From the NCBI RefSeq assembly GCF_019649055.1, contig NW_026570224.1, positions 1,984,001 to 2,048,000 on the forward strand: a stretch of 64,000 nt of DNA. The letters run 5' to 3'. Positions 1-13,711 of this stretch are shown in pieces (the first letter of the stretch is position 1; every line of letters begins with the position of its first letter). Source of the stretch: Paramacrobiotus metropolitanus (taxonomy: Eukaryota; Tardigrada; Eutardigrada; Parachela; Macrobiotidae). Below the pieces are notes generated by a model. The model ran no database searches. It was not told the origin of the DNA and was given only the letters and a program-made list of their open reading frames with translations. The translations under genes and the position numbers were made by a program.

Positions 1-3000
1 TATGTCCAGTGGTAGAAAATATTCATAAATCATTTGGGGTTGCTCTTTGACATTCAAGCTCACACAGAGGGAGTGGAGACACGTTAGCGTATTCCACTAA
101 AAATCCTTGTTAGTGTTCCCCTTGATTACAGCGTATTTTTGTGTGCCAAAGGGACAACACTGGCAATGAGAGAGGGAGAGGGCGCGAGACCGGCGGAGAG
201 AGTATCGATCCCAGCTCCCCGTACTAGATGCATTTATTGGGGAAGATCTACGAGGCGACTTACTTAGATTATCTAAGATGGCCAGGCGTGTTTAGGTACA
301 GTTTAACTGCCGCACATATATTCCAGCCCGCTTGTACAAGCTAGGCGAGCATGCATGGATTATTTGTTAGTCTATGGGTTCGTATGGATAGTTGGCCACA
401 AAATACTTGCGCGCATATATATGTAGGAGAGTGGCATTCATTCCAGGTTTGGTAGTCCCGCGCGCGCACCCGCGCCGCTAGATCAACTCCATCGTTTTCC
501 AGTCATTGCATAACTACAACCACAAATACTCCAGGCAGCTGTCTCTGTCGCTTCGTGGAAGTAACGCTACCATTGCCCCTGTACTCTGTCGGTCTGGCGG
601 CGCAAGGAAATCTGAATTATATTCAGCTGCCAGTTGCCGATGCCGCATCGGTATCCGATAAGGGCAACGCTTAGAGAGCAGCCGGGAAAAAAATCGAACC
701 AACGGGCTACAACTTCCTAACAAATATTTAAAGAGAGAAGAAAGAGCGCGACTAGCGGACGACTGGCTCGACGTTAAGTATTGACGTGCCTCAGTGTGCG
801 GCAGTACGCTGCGCCGGGTACCACGCAATGTGCTTAGTAGTTGGAAGATGAATAGCTAACGCAGGAGAGAATCAGTTATACATTGAAGCATCATCGATAG
901 ATCTCGGATCGGTGTACTGTGTGTGTATGTGTAAACTGGAGCGGGCTGCGCACATACATACACACATAAGAATTCTGCTTGGGGATCCGTTACATATATG
1001 CGAGGAATATGGATGCTGAGTCCGGTCCAAGTGGTTAGCTTTTTTCCGCTAACAGTTCTCTAAAAGGTCTGCAGCACGTTTTGCATTATTGTCTGCGTGC
1101 TGTGCTCACAGTTTATGGTTTTTCCTTCCACTGGGCTACATCTCTCTCGCTTTTCACGGCGTTCGCAAAAGAAAAATATGGACACTCTATTGATTTCTAA
1201 TATCAAATGTACAAAATTTCTTTATGATTTGGTACGGTTATGGCGGAATAGCACCTTAGGACTATTAGTGCTCACTGCTCACTGTTAAGGGAAAGGGCAC
1301 ATGGTGAATGCATTAGAGCTTATTTGTTTACCTGTGCCCGCCTGCTATATATATACCACAGTCCACAGATGTTGCTTTCTAAATCTTCGTGGCGTGTGTT
1401 AAGGACAACGGCGGCTTAAACCAAATATAGCAAATCTTAAATTTTTACACTGTATAAGAGATAATATATATTATAAAGTGTCTAATTTGCAAAGTACAAA
1501 TTGCAGTTGTTTAACATTTTTTCTTTGCTCGGTGTCATAAAATTCTGCCATCTCAAAATTGCTCCGTGGAATTTGTTAAAGTTTATGATGTTTAATCGCT
1601 CTAAATCTTTTTATGTAAACAGTTCCGATAGTTATAGTTATAGTATTAGTAATTGTCGTTTGATTGGCTTTATCAAGTTGTTACCGGCATCGTTCTGTGC
1701 TTACTTTACCTAACTCGGATTCACAAATCAGAGATGCATTTATTTCGAATTCCACATTTTTATTTTCTTATCTATCACAATTATTGACAAGACTGAACTA
1801 ATCACATTACTTTATTCCTATCATTATGTTTTCGAACGTATTACAGTTAGTGTAGCATGCAGATGCTTCAAGCATTGTGAATTAGGTATGAGGACAAATA
1901 CACAATACTAATGTGAATAGGCCTAGGATTGGCACTGAATAGCTATTTAAAACCTTGATTTATTTCAACGGAACAAAATGTTTCATTCTACTTCACAGTA
2001 AATTAAATTTCGAAATAGCCTCATTATTTTGCAATGCAGAAATTTAATTGATTTCGGGTAATGAATGTGCTTAAAATCTGCCAAATCGGTGCTGAAATCA
2101 GAACCTCGTGCAGCATCATAACAAATAACTGCAAAAGATATCAAACACAGATACTCGTACTGTATCCGACATCAACACATAATGTGCTCGTACGGATCCT
2201 GGACAGCCATACTAACTGCATACATACTATCTAATCGCTAATTAATTTATTAAATTATGCAAATATTGATTCTATTATTGTTTTGCTAATTTGTAACTGC
2301 GCGCATACACTTTATCTACATATAATTTCAGCTATGAATCATTCTCTTATAAGGTACATTGGTTATATGATACTGCTAGCCTGACCTTTGCTTATACAAT
2401 AATATATAAGTACTTAGTTGAAAGGTTAACAATGTCTACCCATAATTACCGTGGGCATGGCGCTTCACAATCCGGAAAGCAGCTTTGCCACTGTACATAC
2501 CAACGTTAAAATCTTATATGTGTTGTTTGCCTGGATTTTAAATTTTGTGAATGTGCTATTGGTTACAGATTATGGGAATGGCGATTATTTAAACGAATGC
2601 GAAATATATTTTGTAATTTGAAATAGAGAATGGCTGGAATCACAAGATCTGCTGAATCGCTTTAAGCCGGCAGACAACTGTTACGTTCAATTTTTTTGCA
2701 ACCTTTTTTACTGTATATGAAGTACATATGCTGTTAATGCAACTTCAGTTTATTTGATGCTACCTGTTACAGTTTTTGATATAATTAAACAAGCTGTACA
2801 TTTTCGAAATAGAAATATTGTAGCACAAGGGAAACCCATTATAACAAGCCTTGTTCTGCCTGCATTAAATGGATTACAATTTACAAGACACTGCAAAACT
2901 TTTTCATATAATAATACTGTGCTTAAGCAGCGTTGCGCTAGACACACCTTACCGTACACAAAACCGTTACTGCCAAATGAGCGCTGATTAAAATCTTTGT

Positions 3001-3030
3001 ATGCCTATTATAATAATTAGTTTCATCTCA
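1..3030. other. Intergenic, no gene recognised
   Basis: AT-rich sequence with only short, unconvincing reading frames on both strands. The one local structure I noticed is a GT-rich run near 918-931 followed by a complementary CA-rich run near 951-967, which could pair as an imperfect hairpin. I see no RNA gene, domain or clear transposon terminus. Confidence 0.5.
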
Positions 3031-3541
3031 AGTCAGGTAATTCGCGCTTTATGGTAAGGCGCTTGTATGGGACGCGACTTGCTGGGACACGGTGGCTGTA
3101 TCTCATGTGCATGCTAGCTCGAAGAAAGCGGGAAGTGTAGCACAAATGGCTGAAGCAAGCAAGCGGCGGACATACGATTTTATCGAAGATATGGGTTATC
3201 TATTTTATCCGCTGGCAGTCGAGACGTTCGGGACTTTCGGAACGCCTTTCGCCGAGCTGATCCGTTTCGTCGGCAGAAAGATTCGTGAAGTTACCGGAGA
3301 ACCTCGGTCTACCGCCTTTTTAAGACAACGTTTCAGCCTAGCGGTAGTCCGTGGTAATGCAGCAGCTGTTTTGGGTTCACTTAACGCACGTCCCAAGATC
3401 ATGCGTGACACTAACGATTTTGGATGTTTTTTTAATGTTTAAAAATTTGATGCTTTTAATTAGTGTAAACCTGCGCAGGCGATTTGTTATGTATGCTGGC
3501 CGAAGCCGAATAAAAAGTGTTAGTCAGGTAATTCGCGTTTT
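3031..3541 (+). mobile_element. 5'-truncated non-LTR-type retroelement fragment with target-site duplication
   Basis: Positions 3053-3442 encode the C-terminal part of a mobile-element protein, beginning at G-K-A-L-V-W-D-A-T and ending in G-C-F-F-N-V before a TAA. The W-D-A-T-x2-D-T segment followed by K-R-R-x-Y resembles the D and K-x-Y parts of a PD-(D/E)xK restriction-like endonuclease domain, which closes many non-LTR elements. The upstream R-P-D-G part, present in the second copy at 30.45 kb, is missing here. The insert is bracketed by AGTCAGGTAATTCGCG at 3031-3046 and 3522-3537; the match extends to about 20 bp with one mismatch. This is what target-primed reverse transcription with 5' truncation leaves behind. 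The exact element family is not established. The reading frame is intact over its length but has no start of its own, so it is a dead fragment. Confidence 0.75.
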
Positions 3542-6500
3542 GAAAGCGATATAAAAAGTTAAAGTCAGGTGTACTATATTAAAGGCAAACTGCTTGTACG
3601 ATAGCACCACACGCCCAACAATTGCTTACCGGTGCAAGCTGCATGAAGAAGCTAATAAAACGGCAGATTTCCGCACGATTTAAATTTCAGTCGCAAGTTA
3701 CAAGAAGGATTAGTCCAGTCTTAAACCGATTAACAAGTAATCAGAGCACAATTTGGCGGCCAGACGTCTAAGGATCTGCATAACTCCAAGGGGGCTGTTT
3801 GTTCGACAGGAATTCCGGCGTCAAATGGAATATGAATTATACAGTAATTGTATTACCGATGGATCAACTTCGTGCTCCGTGCTCATGCATTAGTATGCAC
3901 TACACGATGATGTGCATTTTGCACAAAAATACGTAGTGTAAAAAACAGATTAATTAGATAATTTGCATCACCACGTTAAGCAGAAACTGCAAAGATGTGC
4001 GTTGAGTGTGCAATATTGCAATGCACCGGGTTTCCAACGCCTGCCATTCTGACTAACCACATTAAACTGCATCGGTACACGAAAGTTAGTTATGCATAGC
4101 ATTATAAGTCATTGGAGGTGGCCAGTACACTGGATTACGTACGATATCTTAATAGAGGGGCGACGAAACAAATGTGGAACAAGGATTAAAAATATACGGA
4201 GCAAATATGTTCACGATTGCTCATTTAATGCGGCACCGCCATGCCGGGGAGAAAATTCCCGAACTGTTCCATCCGACATATAATATAAGGGACTCTCTTA
4301 GGCTTGGTATGAAGTTTGATGGATTTGTCGTGAACATGCCGAATACATGACTTTATACACGCACAGTTTTTGACAAGCACGTTCAATCCCGGTAATTTGA
4401 TCTGCTATTCGCTCGTTCCAAATGCCTCCCATCTTCGCATATCGGATCCGACGTAACGCTATAGCCACTACGAACTTGGAAGAGCACATAATTGGCAACT
4501 TAGCAGTCAGATTCCGGGCCGAACTAGGAATATCGATAGTTTTAAAAAATCGATGCATAAATAAGAAATCAGCTGCGTATGTGGGAAAAAATCAGGAGCA
4601 CGTCGATGGCTAGACTTTGTTGCACTTTTGTTCTGCAGCATGAGTAAACTGGATTTTTTCATGCATCAGATTTACCACGGATGTAAATAATTAGCTTCCA
4701 CTTTTTTAAAACCAATGTTTATTTTGGCTTGGGCCTTGGTTGGTGGCCGCCTTAAAGAAGATACGATTATCTCGGTAAAGTGATTAATATTAATCACTTT
4801 GATCTCGGGATACGCATGTAGAATTCCGCCGTTAATTAACTCATCTAATGCAGTTAAACAAAGGATTACAGTTACGGCGTTTGAGACCCTAACCGTGTCG
4901 ACCTGTCTGTCGGCTTCGTTAAATTAATATGAAATTACAACATTCCCCTTTGTCATCAACATGCTTAACGCTCTTTAATTGTGCCAGAAATGAATGAAAA
5001 GCATAACATTCAAGATACATAATAATTATATGGATATTTTTTAAAAAAAACGTCGGTTTGCGATACTCTTGCTGTATTTATATTAAAACGTTTCACACAC
5101 AAAGTAAGCACGTCGACTCAGAATCATGATATTAAATTATTAATATTTTTAGATATGCCGTAAACATGTGTGCAGAATATACCGCAAGCTAATCAGCACC
5201 CACAAAAGCATTTTATGATAGTGCGTCAATGCACATATTAATGCTTAATTTACACAGGCGTAAAAAACAGTAAAGCGCTGTACAACAACAGCAACACTTT
5301 TTACTACGCACTGCCACAAGATTTTTCCAAAAAATGGCACCGTATTGTACAGTACATAGTTAACATATTATGTGACGGGAAGACAAAAATGATATGCGCA
5401 CGGGCCGCTCTCAGTACTCTGTATATAAAGTCTACAGTATCTATATTCGTGTGCAGGCATGCGTGATATCCCGCGTCTATGAACATAACTAATGTTGTAC
5501 GATTAAAACATGATGGGAATTGTGGAAGCAAAAAAATTACACGTTTTGGTATTTTATACGACTTTTATTCGGTAACGGTTTTCTGTGCTTGTTGGTTTGC
5601 TAATCTACAGTACTTCATACTGGCATAAATGACACTCACTGGTCAGTTGATTACAATAATCACTGTACTTCCGCTAACGTTAACTTACCAGTTAGCCTGA
5701 ATTAGGCAATTAATTAAAAGTTAAGACATGTTGAGATTTAAATCAGAATGTTAGAGCAGCGATGGAAACTTTCTTGTATTGCACATGATTATTGTGTATA
5801 CGTGTGCCGTGACAGTCGTACGAAAATGGCACGGTGTTGTAGATTTTTTAACAGGTCGAGTTTATTTATGCTTAAATAATTTTTTTACCAGATGACTAGG
5901 ACTGTCAGTTTGTTTCGGCTTCCGATTGTGTTGTCGTACCGAGGTAACTCGATGTCCTGGTAGTTGATACCGACTTCTTCCGTGTGCGGGACAGTGGTAT
6001 TCATTTTCCTGGAAGTTGAAATATGTTCCCGCCATTTCCCTGTTCATAGTAAAGAGTCACTCCGCTAGTGTGTGATTCACGACTCGCAGTGAGACGGCAG
6101 CCCATTTTATAATCAAAATGCAGGAAATTTGGTATTAATTCTGATTTATTAGCGGATTAGCCCTTGGTTATTTTCAGCCCACTGGTCTTTTCAGGTTTTC
6201 AACAGTGTTGAGGTTATCACTGTGTAAATCAGTTTCCGATCCATTGTTTAAAGTCATTTTTCGGAAGTTTGTGCTGCTTCGAGGTGAGGAATTACTGACT
6301 AGACCGTGCAAATCAGACGTGATCCATTCGGATTTTGGAGAACCCATGATTGGTCTCTGGTCTGCCTTGAAATGGACGGTGTGGCTGTAGCTGTCCCTGC
6401 CTCTCTTCCGGTTCCCGATGATCTTTTAGTTCTGTCTTGATGATATAGACAGTACTGACTTATCCATTTATTTTATGTGCTGTACTTAAGAACAAATTTT

Positions 6501-7337
6501 GTCCGTATACGTAGTAAATTGAAAAATCCTGGAACTACTAATATTTTTATATCGAAGCAGTCGGGTTATTTCAGTCGAAATTTGTCCATATGTTAGGTTT
6601 TAGAACTTCTCAACAGCACCATTATTGATTACGAAATTTTTTGTGATGCATGAGGAACGATGAGTTCCCAGTTCAATCATGTTTTGGAGAAATGTTATTT
6701 CGTGATGGACACGCTGTATTCATTTTATGCAGCTCGTTTTTTTCTTAATGATTGTGGAGAACTCGCCAAATTTGTTTTCCAGGGTTTTGTACACAAATGC
6801 CTTGAATTATCTTGATTTATCAAATTCACTAGCGTTTTATCGTTTGTCCGCAGGACTTTACCGTTCGTTGGAAATTTGGTACGTCAAGAGCATTTGGGAG
6901 ACAGACTGGCGTCGTAGTGTGGTCTGTCTGGTTCGGACCTGCAGTTTGCTGCACATAGCCTGCACAGGTCAGAACCGTAGTAGGTTGGCCGGCCTAAAGA
7001 TGCATAACTGGTGAAGATTACCATAGTACTAGTAAAATAATCTATGCTTTTGAAGCCTTTCAATAATACGAAAGATACGACAGAAGGGACAATAATACCA
7101 ATTCAGCGTTTTGTAATTTTTACCTGTCCGCTTGTATTAAGTTTACCGTTTTCCCGTTATTTACTTCATTATTTATATTGTGAATCACCGTTCACCACCA
7201 CTCCTTTCTTCCACCTACAGCTGAATGTTTGAACTGAGGCAGCTTTGAAATTCTCGATATCAATATTTTTTCAGACCTTATCTCGGCGGTGACTTGTTTG
7301 GCACCATCTGGTCGCGCTTCTTAGTAGGCGCGACTTA
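3542..7337. other. Intergenic; possible decayed C2H2 finger remnants at 3995-4330
   Basis: No convincing gene. One short stretch (frame starting at 3995) reads C-V-E-C, C-A-I-L-Q-C, then F-x5-L-x2-H-x3-H, like an irregular C2H2 zinc finger. A second segment near 4211-4255 in another frame reads F-T-I-A-H-L-M-R-H-R-H without matching cysteines. These could be decayed N-terminal fingers of a retroelement, but the evidence is weak. From about 4.4 kb to the ATP13A start I see only AT-rich sequence with short frames on both strands. Confidence 0.3.
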
Positions 7338-10300
7338 ATGGACGCGCCTGGTGCCAGTAATAACGCATACGGTGAGGTCCATAATACTGCATTATTTAAT
7401 TATAAAGCATTAAGCTAACTTAACTGTTTCAGGCACTCTACTCAATCACAGTCCCAATGAACCCAAGTACAAATTTTCTGGTCAGCACTACGTCAATCAT
7501 GGCGAAGAGGACCAGATGGTATGTGCGGAAAGAAAAAAAATGTTATATTTTTCGTTTTAATATGCAAATGTGACGTTAGGAATTTTTAGAGCTATTAGCA
7601 GTACAGTTTTGTTCAAATTAGTGAATGAATTACATTTTTCGAATATACTGCTCGTTGTGAGAATAAACATTCCCGGCAGGAAATTTTTGGGTATCGGCGA
7701 AATCACGTGAAGACTGTACTGACATGGCTGTTGGTGATCGGCACGGCCGGCTTCCTTCATTTGTTATTCTTTTGGAAACCGGAATGGCGATTATATATGA
7801 TGTTTTCGCGTTGCTCGCTGAACATCGCAACATGCGTTTTGCTGAAGGTACATGCTAATAGCAAGTGTGGCTGTTCCAATTCATTAACCGGTTTGCAATT
7901 CAGGATGAATATGGGCAGCAGTTTGTCAGTCGAATTGAAATTTTGGATTACCGAAGTGCTAAGAAAACGTAAGCAATCCGCTGCGCTCTGATACGTCAGC
8001 TGCTGAAAGAGCATTTGTGCATGATGCATTGCAGAAAATCCAGTGATGCGGAAGAAGGATTTGAGTTAATAGAAAGCGCTCCATTTGTGGTACCTGGAGG
8101 AAAAGTGAGTTTGAAACTTCCGTTCAGCTGCAGTAGTCGGTAAACATTTGATAAAGTTAGAACCGCCGCGGTTATTTTCTAGTTTTTATCGTATTGAAAA
8201 TGGTAGAGTTTTCAAAATCAGTTTTATTACTTGCAAGGAAGTACTAAAAATCTGATTTTTCATGACCGGCACACACTCATGCCCATTCTTATTCATAGGG
8301 AAATTTTGTCCCGGCTGCCACAATTAAATGCTTTGAATGTTGTCGTGCTACGTACTGGTGGAATGAAGTCATTCATGGTTTCGAGAAAGCCCAGGGTCTC
8401 GGTGATGATGTGCCAGTGGAATATTTCCTTGAACAACAGGGACTCTCCAAGGACGAGCAGACGAAGAGGTGCTGCGTATGCATTTAAAAATTTAAAAATT
8501 TGACTTGGATTTTTGAATGACCGATTTGTCTGTAGACGTAGGCTTTTTGGTGAAAATTCCATCTCAGTGGAAGTGGAGCCAGTATTTCGGATTATGATAA
8601 AAGAAGTGAGGAAGTTTAACTATTGCACATTATTTCCTTCCCTTTCAAATTTCCTTTCTGTTTAGGCTCTTAATCCATTTTATATCTTCCAAGCATTCAG
8701 TGTGACCGTATGGTTTATTGATGGGTAAGTGTACTTGTGCATTCAACAAAATCACCAAATTTGTGTTGACGTTTTTAATTTAGATATGTTTATTATGCCG
8801 GCGCTATTGTGCTGATATCGACTGTTTCCATTGCACTGACTGTGCACGAGACCAGGACGCAACAAAAGGCTTTGCGTGATCGCGTTCATGATGTCGAGGT
8901 GAGATAACACAAGGCTCTTAGGCGATGTAGTTTTTAGTTTACAGCGACAATTATGCTTACGAAGCACCTGTTTAGGCTTTCCCGTATCGCTTGTCCCGCT
9001 AAATGAGCTTTCCGAATTTACCAAACATAATGTCGTCAAATGATACTTACTATTTTGTGGTTTTTATCCATGTTCTTACTTTTTCTTGTCGTATAATAGG
9101 TAGTGCAAATAATGAGGAGCGATGGAAGTGTGGAAACAGTTGAAGGATCGTGTTTGGTACCCGGTGATATAATTATCATTCCGCCTCATGGATGTACAAT
9201 GGTTTGCGACGCTGCACTCATTGCGGGAAATTGCATCGTTAATGAAAGCGCCCTTACAGGTATGGTTCGGAATAATAAAATTAACTAGACGCCACTGGTG
9301 AAATAAGTTTCGCATTCATGCTACGAGTGCATTATTGCCATTCATAGCGGTCGTTTTAGGGGAAAGCGTACCGGTGACTAAAACGCCGCTCAACTCTGAT
9401 CAGGAAAATGAGATATTTAAAATTAGAGCCCAGGCTCGGCATATCTTATTTTCTGGAACTCGGGTACTTCAGACAAGGTTTTATGGAAATGAGTTAGTGA
9501 AAGCCGTTGTGATACGTACAGGTATTTATCGCTTTTTATGTTATACTCATTGAAATTGAAAATTTGTACTTTTATTGATGGAATTCACAGAACAGTGTTT
9601 TTGATAATTAAAAGTGATTCTTTTCTCCAGGATTTATGACTAGCAAAGGCGAACTAGTGCGCAGTATTATGTTTCCGGCCCCCGTGGATTTCCAGTTTTA
9701 TCGTCACACTTACATGTTTGTTGGGGTTCTCGCCGCGGTGGCTGGATGCGGTCTCGTATATTCAGTTAGTTTAAGGGTATGGATAAACCTGTAATATTAA
9801 AAAGCCGAGATATTTTACGCAACATTTCTGTTAGATTTATCGTCAAGAAGAATTGAAACAGATTATTATCCGTTCTCTGGATTTGATTACCATTGCTGTT
9901 CCTCCCGGTAAGTATGGACCTGCGAGAAAAGAGTAGTTTTGTAAGGAGACTATGAATATTGCGACTTCGCCCCGATACCATAACCTTGTTTCTTTTAGCG
10001 CTTCCTGCTGCACTTACCGTGGGCATTGTATTTGCGCAACGAAGGTTGAAGCAGTCGAAAGTGTTCTGCATGAGCCCGAAAACGATCAACATTTCTGGAA
10101 CGACAAATTTGATATGCTTTGACAAGGCAAGTTTTATATTTCCATATTTTAGGCGCTGTTTTGATTTGTGGGCTTTTGGGCAGACTGGAACTCTAACTGA
10201 GGATGGGTTAGACTTCAAAGGAGTAGTTCCAGCGGAAGACGGAAGGTATTAATTTTGGATGTTTATTAGTAGTGTTACTGTCTTGTAGGTTCAGTATCGG

Positions 10301-13300
10301 AATCAGACTTAAATGGGTATAATTCTGATCGTTCACTTCTCAGGTTTGATCAGATGCTTGAATCAGTTGTGTCGCTGGATCGCGGACCTTTGATATTGTC
10401 CATGACGACCTGCCACTCGTTGACATTGATTAATGGAGAATTATCTGGGGACCCTCTGGATCTTATAATGTTTAAAGCTACCGGTTGGGTGAGTCTTATT
10501 ATTTGACAAATTAACGCATTTATTTTTGACATCAACATTAATTATTGCTGAAAAGGATGTAATGGTTTTAATGCGCTTTCTAATTTCGTTTCGTTAAATT
10601 GAATTGTTTAGACTTTGGAAGAACCGCATACAGAGGATACATCCAAATTCGATCTTCTTGTTCCAACATTAGTTAAACCCAGAAAACGACACGCTGAGGA
10701 AGAAGTATGGTCTGGTTTATTGCGGTGCCGTTTTAAGTGCTTGAAAAGATGTTTGCGCCATTAGGAACCGGATGAGGTTGGCATCGTACGCGAATTTCCC
10801 TTTACGTCAAGTTTGCAACGAATGAGCGTGATCGTCAAACAACTTCATGTGCAAACGTTCCAGTATTTTTGCAAGGGAGCACCCGAAAAAATTCTGACGT
10901 TATGTCGGCCGGAAACAAGTGCGTTGTTTTCAGCTTCTTGTTTCCTTTTATTTTCTTACATGGTGTTTTTGTAGTTCCACCTGATTTTTACTCCAAGTTG
11001 GAATCTTTCACTCGGAAAGGCGATCGCGTAATTGCGTTGGCTTGGAAAGATTTAGGAAATGTTCGGTTTTTAAAAATTCACAAGCTGAAAAGGTAGACCC
11101 AGCCTTGACGAGACTTGATTTGTCATTTTACGTTTGGTGTTTGTTGGACCTTAGAGAGGAACTGGAAATCGATTTACACTTTCTGGGCTTCTTATTGATG
11201 GAAAACCGCTTGAAACCAGATACGACCCAGGTCATCGGAGTTCTGAAAAAGGCCGGATTGAGACCGGTGATGGTTACGGGTGACAACATCCAGACAGCGA
11301 TCAGTGTGGCTCGGGAGTGTGGCATAGTCGGACTTACAGAAGATATTCAGATTGTAACTGCTGACCAGCAGAAAATGAACTGGGCGTGGACGGCCGATAT
11401 GACAGCAGAAGATCGGGTATGTAAATGAGAATCTTTATCCTTTGTTTTCTTAAAATATAACTTTGGTATTCCGTTTGCTAAAGCTTAAAAAAATAATTAA
11501 GCCTGTTATTTTGCATTACTAGAAAATGCTTTCCAAAGAATTGGCCAGGGGACATCCAGATGACAAGATTCATTTAGCTGTAGCGGGATCATCATTCGAA
11601 AACATCCGCAAATTCCATCCTGAAGGTTTAAAAAAGGTTTGCATATTAGCAGTTCCATTCTGTCTGAAGTTTAACCAGATTATGGTTTTAAAATCTGATA
11701 ATTTGCATTTTTAGCTTTTGCTCGAAGGGGCAATATTTGCGAGGATGTCACCTTTTGAAAAGGAAATGTTAATTGATTGTTTTAAAGACGAAGGATTTTT
11801 TGTCGCTATGTGCGGAGATGGGGCTAATGATTGTGGTGTAAGCATCCAGATATTGTTTACCTTTGGGCATACTGCAGAAATTTCTTGTGCAGGCGCTGAA
11901 GTCGGCACACACAGGAATCTCATTATCTGAATCAGAGGCAGCCGCAGCGGCGCCATTCACTTACACGAAGGGAAGCATTCGATGTGTTCCAGAAATTATC
12001 CGCGAAGGCCGCGCTGCTTTGGTCACCTCTTTTGGAGTATGCTTTAAGATTCAATTGTTCTATTGTAAAATTATACTTTGTGTCGTTTTGCAGATTTTCA
12101 AGTACATCGCCTGTTACAGTTTGACGCAATTCGTTTCGTGCCTTCTTTTGTACTGGGTTAGTTTTTAATCTGAGTTGGCTGTTTACTAAATATGTTCGCA
12201 ATTCTTGTTTGGCATTTAGGTGAAAACCAATTTAGCGGATTGGCAGTTTCTGTACATCGATATGTTTGAGCTGACAATTTTAAGCATAACGTTTGGCCGA
12301 ACTGGAGCTTATAAGCGCATAGTAAAGGATCCACCGCCCTCGAGCCTGATGGCATTCGTTCCTATATTTTCCCTTGTGATGCATTTAATTATTGTGATAA
12401 CGGCACAAGTTGTTGCATTCCTGTTGGTCCAGCAGAAGGATTGGTTCAAACCCCGTGACGTGGTGCTGCTGGAGTTGAATGCTACGGATCCACATCACGA
12501 ATACCGATCGTACGAAAACTATACGGTCTTTACCGTATCCACTTTCCAGTACATTTGGTTAGCGTTGGCATTTGCGAAGGGTCCACCGTATCGACGGCTG
12601 ATTTTGACCAACGGTAAATTTCGTCTTTTGCTTATGCTGTTTAGGATCAAGTTTGTAGGGTGGACGTAACTGTTTGTCGAATTAAGCGACACAATGCCTC
12701 TACAGTTTTCTATGTTTGCAGCTTTTTTCATGGCGACAGTTGTGTTCTTCTGCTGTTTTGACACGTTTTTGACACTGTGGCCAACAGAACCTATTAAGGC
12801 CTTATTTCAGGTAAGTACGCATTCTTCTGCCTTAACAGACAGACTTTCCAAGTTTATTGTTAAACAAATGGAATCATTTCAGCTGTACCCACCTGAAGAT
12901 TTTAATTTCCGTGGAACTATAATCGGTATTGCTGTCGTAAATCTGCTTTGCTCGTTGCTGCTTGAGGCAAGTACTGAAATTACTTCCAGTTATATTCAGT
13001 TTTCAAACCGAAATGTATTCGAAAGAACAAACCTTTTTTCAGATATTTTGTGTGGACTATGTGATATTTAAGAAAGGCGGCAAGCATGTTAAGTGGATAC
13101 GCAGTTCGACATACCTTGGTGATATCGAAGCGGCGATTCGCAGTAAAATTGATACTCAGTGGTGGACACACATTGAAATCTCACCGTCCAAGCCTCTTTT
13201 GGCCACAGGACCTCCGTCCAGAGAGTCTCAAGCCGGAATTGTCGGTGGTGACGCGTTGATTGAGCCGTCACCGTCGTTTACTAGCAACATGGGTGGCGGT

Positions 13301-13711
13301 GTGACCATGGGCGCTGCAGCCGTGCCCTATCTTGAGGAATCTCCTGTTTTCCCCCCTGATCTCGGACAGCAGTTGAATCTTCTTGAAGCAGGAGTCTATT
13401 TAGAACCAGGAGCCGAATTTGCGGATGAAGAGCGCAGTAATGAAGATCGCAGCGAAGTGATACCACTTTTGGATCCCCCTCCATTGTCTCTCTCCAGAGG
13501 GCACAGCCGGGAACCGGATTTAATGGACGGGAATCATTATGTTTCAGGGGACAGTTTTTTGAGAATAGCTGAATCTGAAGGGTTACTACCGGCCGATCAG
13601 CTCGACGGGGAAGAAAGTAGGCCGGTAGGACCAAGCGCTGGGTTTGTGCATCCGAGAAGTACTAGCGACGAAGGAGCTGGATTGTACCAACCGGATGTGA
13701 AGTACACTTAA
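7338..13711 (+). CDS. ATP13A: P5B-type transport ATPase (ATP13A2/ATP13A3 family), complete
   Basis: P5B ATPases are endolysosomal pumps that export polyamines in the characterised animal members. Coding exons: 7338-7371, 7433-7518, 7680-7847, 7904-7968, 8035-8104, 8299-8468, 8536-8605, 8666-8724, 8784-8898, 9100-9259, 9360-9521, 9631-9776, 9835-9907, 9999-10126, 10184-10245, 10344-10488, 10612-10704, 10765-10918, 10975-11092, 11155-11416, 11523-11636, 11715-11837, 11893-12036, 12094-12156, 12220-12613, 12722-12810, 12883-12966, 13043-13711. They sum to 4020 nt (1339 aa) in one frame. Visible motifs: N-terminal hydrophobic hairpin (about 41-95), actuator TGES (332-335), P5B-specific PPALP in the membrane (458-462), phosphorylation loop DKTGT (501-505), nucleotide-binding KGAPE (639-643), TGDN (734-737) and hinge GDGAND (852-857). 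All catalytic residues are present. The start is the first ATG after an in-frame TGA at 7290. The last ~220 residues form an acidic, Ser/Pro-rich tail with a possible dileucine signal. Introns 14 and 27 have GC donors. Which paralogue it matches (ATP13A2, 3, 4 or 5) cannot be told here. Confidence 0.95.
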
